Assembly: GCA_964432925.1 (NCBI GenBank)
Contig: CAYSPM010000060.1
Span: 1-15,078, forward strand
Source of the DNA: CAYNTC01 sp964432925
Lineage (GTDB): Bacteria > Planctomycetota > Phycisphaerae > Sedimentisphaerales > Anaerobacaceae
Direction: 5' to 3'
DNA length: 15,078 nucleotides
In this document: piece after piece, positions 1 to 7,642 of the stretch
How the letters are laid out: every line of letters starts with the position of its first letter
Numbering within the stretch: position 1 is the first letter of the stretch
Translations under genes and position numbers: made by a program
Notes under the pieces: generated by a model
What the model saw: only the letters and a program-made list of their open reading frames with translations
What the model was told of the DNA's origin: nothing
Database searches by the model: none

Positions 1-66
1 CACATCGGGTTAATCATATTTGGTATTATTGGATCATCGCTTAAGGCTTGTGGGGACAAGAAATGA
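1..66 (+). other. possible 3' end of a gene entering from the left
   Basis: Two plus-strand frames read openly from the left edge. One stops at 42-44 after a short aromatic tail (ending YYWIIA). The other stops at 64-66 after a hydrophobic tail ending SLKACGDKK. The stop at 42-44 leaves about 24 bases before the hairpin at 68-94, which is the more usual spacing, but I cannot choose between them. The terminator that follows is the only reason to think a plus-strand gene ends here. Confidence 0.25.
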
Positions 67-67
67 T

Positions 68-102
68 ACGGGCTCCGGTTTTAGCGGAGCCCGTTGGTTT
101 TT
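68..102 (+). terminator. rho-independent terminator, possibly bidirectional
   Basis: The arms ACGGGCTCCG (68-77) and CGGAGCCCGT (85-94) pair perfectly over 10 bases around a 7-base loop. A T-rich tract follows on the plus strand (TTGGTTTTT, ending at 102). On the minus strand the same hairpin begins 26 bases after the stop codon of the cold shock gene, but it is followed only by a broken T tract (ATCATTTCTT). It probably terminates an upstream plus-strand gene and perhaps also the cold shock gene. Confidence 0.85.
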
Positions 103-120
103 CCTGGGTGTTGCTTTGGA

Positions 121-324
121 TTAAGCAGGAACTACGTTGGTCGCGCAGGGGCCTTTTTTGCCCTGTCCGACCTCGAATTCCACCTTCTGACCTTCCTCAA
201 GACTGGCGTAGCCGGTCGTCTTGATTTCCGAGTGATGAACGAACAAGTCATCGCCTTCATCATCGGGGGTGATAAAACCAAAACCTTTTTGCCCATTAAA
301 CCATTTTACTGTACCTGTACTCAC
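121..324 (-). CDS. csp: cold shock domain protein (CspA family)
   Basis: This 67-residue single-domain nucleic-acid-binding protein belongs to the CspA family, whose members melt RNA secondary structure and act as transcription antiterminators or RNA chaperones in the cytoplasm. The RNP1 motif KGFGFI is at residues 13-18 and RNP2 (LFVHH) at 27-31, with the usual VKWFN start at 6-10. Length matches the family exactly. The start is GTG at 322-324, supported by the Shine-Dalgarno sequence AAAGGAG (complement of 332-338) seven bases upstream. The gene stands alone; its neighbour at 593 is divergent. The 268-base AT-rich region between them holds the promoters of both, but I found no convincing -35/-10 pair. 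Family certain; the exact paralogue (constitutive or cold-induced) cannot be told. Confidence 0.97.
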   Translation of the reverse strand: MSTGTVKWFNGQKGFGFITPDDEGDDLFVHHSEIKTTGYASLEEGQKVEFEVGQGKKGPCATNVVPA

Positions 325-592
325 TACTGTGCTCCTTTGGCCTAATAATGGCCATAAATTATGTCTCTCGGTTTTTTGTTAAGAGGATATTCTTGAAAGA
401 CGTGAGAATATACTCCACTATTATATATAATATATATCGGAGAACTGGCAGTACGTCAACAAAAATAAATAAAAATAATCATAATGGGAGGTTTGGTGAG
501 GATCTGCTCGCATTTAAGGGGGAAAATATGCCGGGTAGAAGTGTTGAGATAAAAGGGGATTTGATTTATTATAAGAAGGAGAATCTTCGGCA

Positions 593-847
593 GTGTCGGG
601 GGATAACTGTTCAATTATGGATTTTGGTCCACAACAAATCGGTAAATACCTGATATTAGCCGGCCTTGTTATCGTTCTGGTCGGGGCACTTTTAGTATTG
701 CTCGGACGGATCGGCTTTTTCAAGCTCCCCGGCGATCTGGAATTCGTAGGCAGGAATTGGCGCATCTATATTCCTATCGCAAGCTGCATAATACTATCCA
801 TTATCATCACGCTTATTATCTGGCTGATAAATTACTTTCGTCGCTGA
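593..847 (+). CDS. DUF2905 family small membrane protein
   Basis: This small integral membrane protein of unknown function has two hydrophobic helices, roughly residues 17-38 and 58-80, joined by a short loop containing RIGFFKLPGDLEF. The loop motif, with G(K/R)LGxxxLPGD-like spacing, is the hallmark of the DUF2905 family, usually about 70 residues long. Two starts are possible. GTG at 593 has a good AAGGAG (576-581) 11 bases upstream and gives 84 residues. ATG at 617 gives 76 residues, closer to family length, but has only a G-rich stretch (598-602) too far upstream. I kept 593 because of the ribosome site. The gene converges on the large redox fusion gene, with only 28 bases between the stop codons and no visible terminator. 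It looks independently transcribed. Nothing in the sequence indicates a function. Confidence 0.85.
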   Translation: MSGDNCSIMDFGPQQIGKYLILAGLVIVLVGALLVLLGRIGFFKLPGDLEFVGRNWRIYIPIASCIILSIIITLIIWLINYFRR

Positions 848-875
848 GTCTTACACGCCAAGAAACAATGCAGAA

Positions 876-3800
876 TCATTCAGCTTTCTTATAGTAGTCC
901 GCTTCATGGTCGGAGAGTCTGTTCTGCTCAATCAGTTTCCTTATCTGCTGCAGATCCACATCCCTCGGCTGGCCTCCTGAAGAAACAAATTTAGCTGAAT
1001 AATCGCTACCTGTAGGAACAACCTGCAAAAACCTTCTTATTGAGATCCCTGATATGAGTATGCCTGCCACAAGCACGCTAATTATAAAAAATCGCGGAAC
1101 GACTGCCACGGATGTGGCACTACTGCGTTCAAGCGCTGGACGCCGAGTCAACGCCCTTTTCTCATATCGGCACCTGTCACATTGAATGCAATCCAAGTTG
1201 TCCCTTGCGGTGAGTCCAAACTCGCACTTACTAAATTTCTTGGCTGGCAGGTATTTCTTGAATAAGGCTATTCCATTAAGCAGCGACAGAAAAGCCCCTG
1301 CGGGACAAAGGTATCGGCACCACCACCGTGTATAGAAAAGAGAAAATAAAAGCGCTGTCACAACAACTATAAACATAACTACACTAAAGCCTGCGCCAGC
1401 CAGGTGAAAACCGCTCTGTGAAATCTGCAAGCCGAAAATCGAAATTAGGGGATCCGCTGCCAGTGTCGTGCGGTTTCTAACTAAAAAGAAAGCTGCAAGC
1501 AACACAAAAAGAACAACATATTTGACGAACCGACCCCATTGCATCTGGTCTTGTGGGGCCGGTCGCTTGAGTCTTTTGGGCACAATGTAGCTAAGCACTT
1601 CCTGCAGCGCTCCAAAAGGACATATATAGCCGCAATAAATGTTACCAAAAAGTAAAACTACAACCGGAACCCCTACAATTAGTAAGAATGGCCCCGCCAA
1701 CTGAAAGGCGGGAACCTGAAAAGATAAAAAAGTTATCATTTGTTCGCTGCTGTACTGAAAGTTCAATATAATACCGCCCACGAGAAGGTTAATAAAAAGC
1801 ACAGCTAATCTGCTCCAGAATCCGCCGTAGTAACTCACGAAAAGCGCCAGCACCAAAGCAGCTACAAGATACATTCCGGATACATCGGGCAAATATATAG
1901 TCTTATTGCCTGCCAATCTGAGGTCTTCGGCAACAGAACGACCTAAAACATGCATTACAAAGTTGTGTCCAGATTGCTCAAGGGCAGAAACAATTGCTTT
2001 GGAGCTTACAGTCGCCCCAGTCACCGTGTCAACGCCAGCGAAAGGCTGAGCCGTGAATATCTTATGCCCTTTTAAACGCTCCAGCCAATTTTTAAGAAGG
2101 TCAAGGTAGCTCGGCGTTTCGTTCGACCGCAAAACGTGAAAGTCGATGAGCGTACCATTTTGATCGATGTAAATGGCTATATTCATCTTGCCGCCGAACC
2201 CGCGAACCTCTGGTGCCAGATCAACCGAGCTAAACACATAGCCAGCCGACTCTTCAGCAACATCATAGACCTCAAAGTAATTTATTTTTCTCCCGCTCTC
2301 TGCAAGAATAGCTGAGTTTTGCTTCAGTTGTTGCTGACCCACTAAAGCTTGAGCTGCTTGCACCGGCAGTGACGGACACAAACGAGCGCCTGCCCAAGCA
2401 AGCAAGTTCGAATCCAGGACAATTATCACACCGGCTGCCGCCAAGGTGTACCCAAGTCTTCTGCGAAACGCCATTCTTCCTGCTACAGGAGAATACACTC
2501 TTATCTGCCTATAAAATTTCAGGGCGGCGGGTGGTGCATTGGCTAAAATGATCACAACAATTAAAAATAAAGTCAGTCGGGTACCAAGAATAGGTACCAA
2601 TGCCAAGCTCGTCACAAAACCGCCGACAGCCGCCCCAAGATGGTCGGCCATCTCAAGCTTACTGCCAGCCTGGCCCAGCTCAAAACCAGCATCGGTAAGC
2701 TGGCGAGCAGCAATAGGAAAGTAGCAGCCCGAGCACATGCCACATAGAACGAATGCAAGTCCAAAAATGAGGTGTCCCCTCTGCCAGGTGTTGCCGATAG
2801 CGCCCCGTGTTGTCGGCAGTTCTTGTGCAGCCCAAAAGGCAACCACTACAAGAATCAGCGTATGGACAAGAATAATCCCGAGCAATAACTTTGCACTGCC
2901 TGTCCATGATCCTGTTCTCACATGTTTCCGCAGGAGGTACGAAATCAAAGTTGCTCCTGCTGTTAATCCGACCATAAACAAAGATGAGATAATTCCAATA
3001 TGTAGATAAAGTGAGCCAAAGCGAGTTTGATACAAATACATCAAGACGATCACAAATCCAATAGCTACCCATCCGGTTGAGAAAACTAAAAATGAACTAT
3101 CAAAGCCGGATTCTCTACCCTGAGTATTTGCTGAATAACAGATGTAAACAATTCGTAACACAACAAAGACTAAGATCGGTATTACAAAAACCAGTGGCCC
3201 TGCCACAGCCAGAAGCTTGACAAATCGTGTGAGTGGTGCGCCGGATTGCTTTGCTGCTAATAGCAGACTATAAAGATGCGTTAGCGGCCGCGAGTCACGG
3301 TTAATCATCAACCGCTGAGGCAAATCCGCGCTTGCGTAACTTTCCATAGCCTTTTCAGCACGATCCGGCAGATAAACAGAAAGCAATCCATCAGCGGAAA
3401 AAATCTCACCCGCGCCTTCTATACTCGCAAATCGTTCCCGCAAAATAGCAGGGTCGCCGCTTATACTTTCTGAATCCGATACAACGAACCATGTATCCTC
3501 ACCGGGCACAAGAACGAGATTCGAGAAGACCTGCTCAAGCGTTCGCTTAGTTGAGGCACCGAGGTTAACCAGCTCAGTACCCATGATATTCTCACCGCCA
3601 GCGACACTTACTGCCAGCATGCCTGTAGCTAGGCCACCAGTTGCCTTGAGAGATTCCTTGACCTGCCGATAGAACTCGACCGTGTAGTATCGGTTAAGAA
3701 CCGAACTTGTGGCCTCGCCAAGATTCACGATCACGATGTCATAATACTGTTTCTTCCATGCAAGCGATGACCTGACATCTTCGCTTAATGGTTGAAAGCG

Positions 3801-4880
3801 CCTGTCATTGATCCGAAACTCCTCAGGTATGAATTCATTGACACAACGTACATACTCAGTATCAGTATGAGCCCAATCTACCGTCTTGATCTGCGGCAAG
3901 CGTAACAGCTCGTTGCATAGTCCTAATCCCGAGCCTATAACTAATATGTGCTCAGCACTGGGATTCTGACACAGACTAAGCGCCGCTATTTGACTGGCTG
4001 TGCTTCTGTCAGGTAGCGCCTCACAAACACTGCCCTGGCTAACAACTACCCACTGACCTTGATAGACTCCGTATAGATACTCAGCCTGTGGCGTCTGGAA
4101 TGAGCCGTGAAGCGCTTCGGGCGGAAGCAGCTTGCTCCACTTAATAGTCCTTACGTAACGCATCAATGCCTCGTCGGTTTTCCCCGCAAGGCCGACTGTA
4201 ACGCCTAACAGAATCAAAAGACAGAATCCGACCGTAATAGCATAATAGGCAACTCGTCCTGCAGGCACCTTGAGCTTCGTATGTTCCGCTTGGCCAGTAA
4301 ACAATTTCGTAAGCTGCACGATGAGGGCGGAAAAACAAATAATAACAGTAAGAATGAGAAAAACCTTGACTAGGCTTGCCCCCATAGTAAAAAGTAAAGT
4401 CACGCCCAGCCCACCAACAAAGCTTCCCGCTGCCTCAAATATGTAAACGTGCCGGATGCTCGAATCCTTCTCCAGGTTAACCCAACGGCACGCGGTTGGA
4501 AACAGCATCCCGGTGATAACACTTACCGGCGCATTGACGACGATCGACCAGAAAATAACGTGTCTAATTGATAGTAGCGTATAAGGCTCAACACCTGCGA
4601 TCTCACGCACCTGGATTATCAATACCAACTGTAGGACAAAGGCAGGCAGGTAACTCAAGAAAAGTAGCTCGATATTTTTTATGAGCCAATCTGCAAAATG
4701 CTTGCCTTTATAGACAAGTACAGCTCCCAATCCAACCCACAAAAACCACGACGCGAAAAATATTCCAACACTTATATCATTACCCTCGAACGTCGTGATA
4801 AATTCTCGGAACAGCAATGTTTGAGCTGCGATAGTGAATAATCCGTAACTAAATATGAGAAGTGCGCGAGCAATCTTCAT
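876..4880 (-). CDS. giant membrane redox fusion: spermidine-synthase-like + FMN-binding + NapH/NosR-like ferredoxin
   Basis: 1334 residues. Residues 1-230 are a membrane block as found in membrane-fused spermidine synthases. Residues 260-530 form a Rossmann methyltransferase/spermidine-synthase-like domain (VIGSGLG at 314-320). Residues 551-830 form a second membrane block with the motif ADHLGAAVGG (745-754). Residues 865-975 are an FMN-binding domain of the NosR/RnfG type, with DTVTGAT at 951-957 fitting the ApbE flavinylation motif, so FMN would be bound to Thr957. Residues 1001-1283 are a NapH-like domain with two CxxxCP motifs (C1083/C1087 and C1188/C1192), then C1219 and C1231/C1234/C1237. 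Counting hydrophobic segments places FMN outside and the cysteines in the cytoplasm. The likely role is transmembrane electron transfer. The usual catalytic Asp of spermidine synthase is replaced (VNLGEA at 385-390), so it is probably not an aminopropyltransferase. ATG overlaps the stop codon of the upstream gene by one base (TAATG), with a GGTGA site six bases upstream. Confidence 0.9.
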   Translation of the reverse strand: MKIARALLIFSYGLFTIAAQTLLFREFITTFEGNDISVGIFFASWFLWVGLGAVLVYKGKHFADWLIKNIELLFLSYLPAFVLQLVLIIQVREIAGVEPYTLLSIRHVIFWSIVVNAPVSVITGMLFPTACRWVNLEKDSSIRHVYIFEAAGSFVGGLGVTLLFTMGASLVKVFLILTVIICFSALIVQLTKLFTGQAEHTKLKVPAGRVAYYAITVGFCLLILLGVTVGLAGKTDEALMRYVRTIKWSKLLPPEALHGSFQTPQAEYLYGVYQGQWVVVSQGSVCEALPDRSTASQIAALSLCQNPSAEHILVIGSGLGLCNELLRLPQIKTVDWAHTDTEYVRCVNEFIPEEFRINDRRFQPLSEDVRSSLAWKKQYYDIVIVNLGEATSSVLNRYYTVEFYRQVKESLKATGGLATGMLAVSVAGGENIMGTELVNLGASTKRTLEQVFSNLVLVPGEDTWFVVSDSESISGDPAILRERFASIEGAGEIFSADGLLSVYLPDRAEKAMESYASADLPQRLMINRDSRPLTHLYSLLLAAKQSGAPLTRFVKLLAVAGPLVFVIPILVFVVLRIVYICYSANTQGRESGFDSSFLVFSTGWVAIGFVIVLMYLYQTRFGSLYLHIGIISSLFMVGLTAGATLISYLLRKHVRTGSWTGSAKLLLGIILVHTLILVVVAFWAAQELPTTRGAIGNTWQRGHLIFGLAFVLCGMCSGCYFPIAARQLTDAGFELGQAGSKLEMADHLGAAVGGFVTSLALVPILGTRLTLFLIVVIILANAPPAALKFYRQIRVYSPVAGRMAFRRRLGYTLAAAGVIIVLDSNLLAWAGARLCPSLPVQAAQALVGQQQLKQNSAILAESGRKINYFEVYDVAEESAGYVFSSVDLAPEVRGFGGKMNIAIYIDQNGTLIDFHVLRSNETPSYLDLLKNWLERLKGHKIFTAQPFAGVDTVTGATVSSKAIVSALEQSGHNFVMHVLGRSVAEDLRLAGNKTIYLPDVSGMYLVAALVLALFVSYYGGFWSRLAVLFINLLVGGIILNFQYSSEQMITFLSFQVPAFQLAGPFLLIVGVPVVVLLFGNIYCGYICPFGALQEVLSYIVPKRLKRPAPQDQMQWGRFVKYVVLFVLLAAFFLVRNRTTLAADPLISIFGLQISQSGFHLAGAGFSVVMFIVVVTALLFSLFYTRWWCRYLCPAGAFLSLLNGIALFKKYLPAKKFSKCEFGLTARDNLDCIQCDRCRYEKRALTRRPALERSSATSVAVVPRFFIISVLVAGILISGISIRRFLQVVPTGSDYSAKFVSSGGQPRDVDLQQIRKLIEQNRLSDHEADYYKKAE

Positions 4881-6478
4881 TATTCTTCACCAAACACATG
4901 GGCTTGAAAAGTTCGAAAGCTCGCACCGGTCTTCCATGCGTCGCCGGGAAGCCGGGCCTTTAGCGACAGATGTGTGAGCATCTCGTCGAGATCCCATCCC
5001 TGTTCAGTAGCAACTTGTGGCAGAAATAAAGCTGACTGGCCATCCTTATATAATACAACGCCGTCCACTCCAATTCTAATATCGTTGGCTGAAGCCACAG
5101 GCTTTGGAACTGTTAGTATAGATATTTCGATTTTAATATCATCGCATTCTTCCTTTTTCACCTGAGTAAACCGTTTGTCTCTAAAGCTCGCGTAAATCGC
5201 GTTCATAATGACGGACTTATATAAAGGCCGCTGTGGATATATGTCACCGATACAACCTCTAAGTTGCGAATTTTTCTTCAGCGTCACAAACACCGCGAGC
5301 GGAGGTTTCATAGCATCGGTGATTTCCACACCCAATTCCGATGGTTCGGGAACACTTCCTTTCTGAAGTACATAGTCAATAGTCCTCCTCGCTAAAATTA
5401 ACAATTGCTTCTTATCCTCCTCTGTTAATTCAGTGTTATGAACCTCCGGCTCAACCTCGGTGCATTTTGCCCACCGACCATAAAAGGCAGCAGAAAGATA
5501 ACTAACCGATCTGCTATAATCGCCTGTCAGTTCCCCGGAGGTCGTGTATCGCAGAAGCTCTGCCTTGACTGTTTCATCCATCATACGAAGCAATATTGCA
5601 ATCGGGACGTAGCCGCATATCGTGGCACCTCTTTTTCGCCTGTATTCCAGAAAACCCTCACTATCTAATCGAGCAATATACTCATAAGCCCCCATGTCAA
5701 TCTCTTTAATTCGCTCCGGTATGTTCTCCCTAAAGGGGACATAGCCATAAGATTGGCCATAGTGTACGAAATCCGAGCTTACAATAACAAGTGTGTCTTC
5801 ATCCACCAGACCCTTTAAAATAGCGCCCGCTTCCGCGATCGTTTCCGGTGAACATTGCCCGGCTACAATCGGCACGAACTTAAAATCCTTCTGGCAATAC
5901 TGAAACAGTGGCAGTTCTATCTGTACACTGTGCTCGTATTTATGAGCAACTGGAACATTTTGAAAAACCGGGTACTTTAGAAGCTTATCTATAAACTCAA
6001 CATCAAGAGGCACCTGACCTAACAACGTCTCGTAATGTGTCACGCGAGGCACACTCAGAACTTCCATTCGAGTTCCATGGCTCGGCCCGATCACAACTAT
6101 CCGCTTATATTGCCTGGCAGCAGTTTTAACTCCATAAGCTGCAATCTCTCCGGAGAAGGAGTATCCCGCATGAGGCAAAATTAAAGCAATCACGTTGTCC
6201 TTTGGCTGGACATTTGCTTTCTCGAAAAAGCCTTTTATCTGTTCTCTTAGCGTATTAGCATCGGCTGCGTACCATCTTCCGGCAAGCATCGATGGCAACA
6301 CAGTCTTCGCAACAGGTTCAGTTGCTCCCTCGTTTTCCACCGGGGCCGAGTGCTTTGAAGCAGCACCATTATTCTTCCGGCAACCGCCAATATAAATCAA
6401 TAAAAAAACGCATTCGGTCAAGATCATAAGACCACAAAGAATTCTTTCTGTCACCAGTTTTCTAAAAGCAGTATTCAT
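4880..6478 (-). CDS. amrB/amrA: AmmeMemoRadiSam proteins B and A fused: MEMO1-like + AMMECR1, probable lipoprotein
   Basis: 532 residues from the ATG at 6478. Residues 64-335 are a MEMO1-like domain, related in fold to class III non-heme iron dioxygenases. The residues matching MEMO1 metal-site positions are all present: H103 (PHAGY), H134 (GPSHG), D236 and H239 (SSDFVHYG) and C288 (ICGY). Residues 350-530 are an AMMECR1 domain with its signature LRGCIG at 406-411. The two domains are separate genes in many genomes. The N-terminus has a basic start, a hydrophobic stretch (about 13-30) and IGGC at 30-33, which fits a lipobox, followed by a low-complexity linker. I infer export and lipid anchoring. 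The ATG is chosen because it has GGAG eight bases upstream and starts one base after the preceding stop; a longer reading from 6610 would overlap that gene and bury the signal. Biochemical role unknown; animal MEMO1 binds iron or copper. Confidence 0.92.
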   Translation of the reverse strand: MNTAFRKLVTERILCGLMILTECVFLLIYIGGCRKNNGAASKHSAPVENEGATEPVAKTVLPSMLAGRWYAADANTLREQIKGFFEKANVQPKDNVIALILPHAGYSFSGEIAAYGVKTAARQYKRIVVIGPSHGTRMEVLSVPRVTHYETLLGQVPLDVEFIDKLLKYPVFQNVPVAHKYEHSVQIELPLFQYCQKDFKFVPIVAGQCSPETIAEAGAILKGLVDEDTLVIVSSDFVHYGQSYGYVPFRENIPERIKEIDMGAYEYIARLDSEGFLEYRRKRGATICGYVPIAILLRMMDETVKAELLRYTTSGELTGDYSRSVSYLSAAFYGRWAKCTEVEPEVHNTELTEEDKKQLLILARRTIDYVLQKGSVPEPSELGVEITDAMKPPLAVFVTLKKNSQLRGCIGDIYPQRPLYKSVIMNAIYASFRDKRFTQVKKEECDDIKIEISILTVPKPVASANDIRIGVDGVVLYKDGQSALFLPQVATEQGWDLDEMLTHLSLKARLPGDAWKTGASFRTFQAHVFGEE

Positions 6479-6479
6479 A

Positions 6480-6662
6480 TCAACCACTCCATTTACTTTG
6501 TTTAACAAAACTTCCCAAATGCTCCACACGGCCCGGATATTTTTTGCCAGGAACCGCCTTGACAAATTTTCGTGGTGAGATCTTTTGGCCAAACCAGCAT
6601 ATATAGCCAAAAGTTATCGAGCATGTTTCTAATACTTTTCTAATGAACTTCCTGCGCGTCAT
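6480..6662 (-). CDS. 60-residue Tat-signal small protein in the AmmeMemoRadiSam operon
   Basis: The protein begins MTRRKFIRK, a good fit to the twin-arginine motif (S/T-R-R-x-F-x-K), followed by a moderately hydrophobic stretch (residues 10-25) with C14 and C22. The remaining half is short, basic and ends YPGRVEHLG...KQSKWSG. No known domain is visible. It is a real gene on positional grounds. ATG at 6662 overlaps the stop of the radical SAM gene (ATGA) and has GGAG seven bases upstream. Its TGA ends one base before the ATG of the MEMO1-AMMECR1 gene. A longer reading from TTG at 6668 adds two residues but loses the ideal overlap. Tat export implies a folded or cofactor-bearing product or partner. 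It might be a membrane tether, a small electron carrier partner or a substrate of the radical SAM enzyme; none of these is shown by sequence. Confidence 0.8.
   Translation of the reverse strand: MTRRKFIRKVLETCSITFGYICWFGQKISPRKFVKAVPGKKYPGRVEHLGSFVKQSKWSG
6487..6490 (-). promoter_or_regulatory. ribosome binding site deciding the Memo-AMMECR1 start
   Basis: GGAG on the minus strand (CTCC on the plus strand) lies eight bases upstream of the ATG at 6478. It lies within the last codons of the small Tat gene and supports starting the MEMO1-AMMECR1 gene at 6478 rather than further upstream. Confidence 0.75.
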
Positions 6663-7642
6663 TGCCAAACTCCGTAAATCTCTTTCTTACAATCCGGACA
6701 CCGGCCTTGCTCAATCCTATTCTGTAAGATGGTATAGCCGGTCCGTTCGATAAGCAGTTTCTTACATTCTGGACAATATGTGCTCTGTCCTTCCTTGCTC
6801 AAAATATTTCCGATGTAAACATACTGCAGCCCCTCATCCATAGCGATCTCACGGGCGAGATCCAGAGTCTTAAGAGAGGTCGGCGGCAGATGTCGCATCT
6901 TATAGCGTGGAAAGAACCGCGAAAAATGAAGTGGCGTTTCACCGCCAAGATTTGCCTTTACCCACCGGCAAAGATCGCGTATCTGCTCGGCCTTATCGTT
7001 CAGCGTCGGAATGATTAGATTTGTCACCTCCACCAATACGCCGCTTGCTTTTGCTATAATTAGTGCATCTTGAACAGGCTTTAACGTAGCAGAACAAACA
7101 TCGCGATAAAACTCGTCTGAAAGTGCTTTCAAATCTATATTCGCAGCATCTACGTATTGCAGCAGCCTTCTCCAGGGATCTTCATTTATATAACCTGCTG
7201 TCACAAGCACATTTCGAATCCCGGCCTGCCTGGCCAGTTTTGCACTGTCGTAAGTATACTCATAATAGATAATCGGGTCGGTGTATGTATATGCTAACGA
7301 AGGACAGTTTGCTTCTTTGGTAAGCGCGATAAGTCGCTGGGGCGAGCATGGAAAGGCTGTACTTTCTTCCGGATTGGCCTGAGAGATCTCCCAGTTCTGG
7401 CAGTTCTTGCAGTGAAGATTGCATCCCACTGTAGCTATAGAAAGAATTCGGCTGCCCGGTAAAAAGTGAAAGAGCGGTTTCTTCTCAACCGGGTCAACAT
7501 GAATCGAGCAAGGATATCCGTATACCACTGTCCGCAGAACCCCGTCGATATTGATCCTAACCCGGCACTCACCACTTTGGCCTGGACTGATCAGGCACTG
7601 TTTTGGACAAAGCTCACACTGAACCTTCAATTTATACCACAC
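6659..7642 (-). CDS. amrS: AmmeMemoRadiSam system radical SAM enzyme
   Basis: 327 residues. This cytoplasmic radical SAM enzyme cleaves S-adenosylmethionine with a 4Fe-4S cluster. The cluster motif CNLHCKNC (C74, C78, C81) is canonical. An N-terminal cysteine set (C9, C12, C16, C26) precedes it, as in pyruvate-formate-lyase-activase-like relatives. A C-terminal zinc ribbon is formed by C290/C293 and C315/C318, followed by the ending GVWQ. This arrangement, plus the MEMO1-AMMECR1 neighbour, identifies the AmmeMemoRadiSam enzyme rather than a true PflA. Its substrate is not known. The start is GTG at 7642; an in-frame TAG directly upstream (7643-7645) rules out a longer protein, although no strong Shine-Dalgarno is seen. 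It is the first gene of the four-gene operon, divergent from ftsW across 287 bases. Confidence 0.93.
   Translation of the reverse strand: MWYKLKVQCELCPKQCLISPGQSGECRVRINIDGVLRTVVYGYPCSIHVDPVEKKPLFHFLPGSRILSIATVGCNLHCKNCQNWEISQANPEESTAFPCSPQRLIALTKEANCPSLAYTYTDPIIYYEYTYDSAKLARQAGIRNVLVTAGYINEDPWRRLLQYVDAANIDLKALSDEFYRDVCSATLKPVQDALIIAKASGVLVEVTNLIIPTLNDKAEQIRDLCRWVKANLGGETPLHFSRFFPRYKMRHLPPTSLKTLDLAREIAMDEGLQYVYIGNILSKEGQSTYCPECKKLLIERTGYTILQNRIEQGRCPDCKKEIYGVWQ
6670..6673 (-). promoter_or_regulatory. ribosome binding site of the small Tat gene
   Basis: GGAG on the minus strand lies seven bases upstream of the ATG at 6662 and within the last codons of the radical SAM gene. With the ATGA overlap it is the main evidence that the 60-residue gene is translated. 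Confidence 0.75.

Noticed and set aside
421..436. TATAAT within an alternating AT tract as a promoter for the DUF2905 gene
   Set aside because: The nearest -35-like TTGAAA (393-398) is 27 bases away, and any AT tract of this kind contains such a box by chance.
348..653. 101-codon plus-strand reading frame upstream of the DUF2905 gene, including a 41-codon inner version from ATG 528 with AAGGGGG upstream
   Set aside because: The composition is that of AT-rich noncoding DNA, no domain is recognisable, and its end overlaps the well-supported DUF2905 gene in another frame. The inner ATG has a fair ribosome site, so a leader peptide is not excluded.
2680..3072. Alternative 130-codon minus-strand frame inside the redox fusion gene
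   Set aside because: It overlaps the clear membrane-protein frame completely and shows no independent start signals or domain; it is a shadow of the real gene.
4880..6610. Longer 576-residue form of the MEMO1-AMMECR1 protein
   Set aside because: The extra 44 residues overlap the Tat-signal gene, lack a ribosome site and hide the signal peptide. The ATG at 6478 has GGAG at eight bases.
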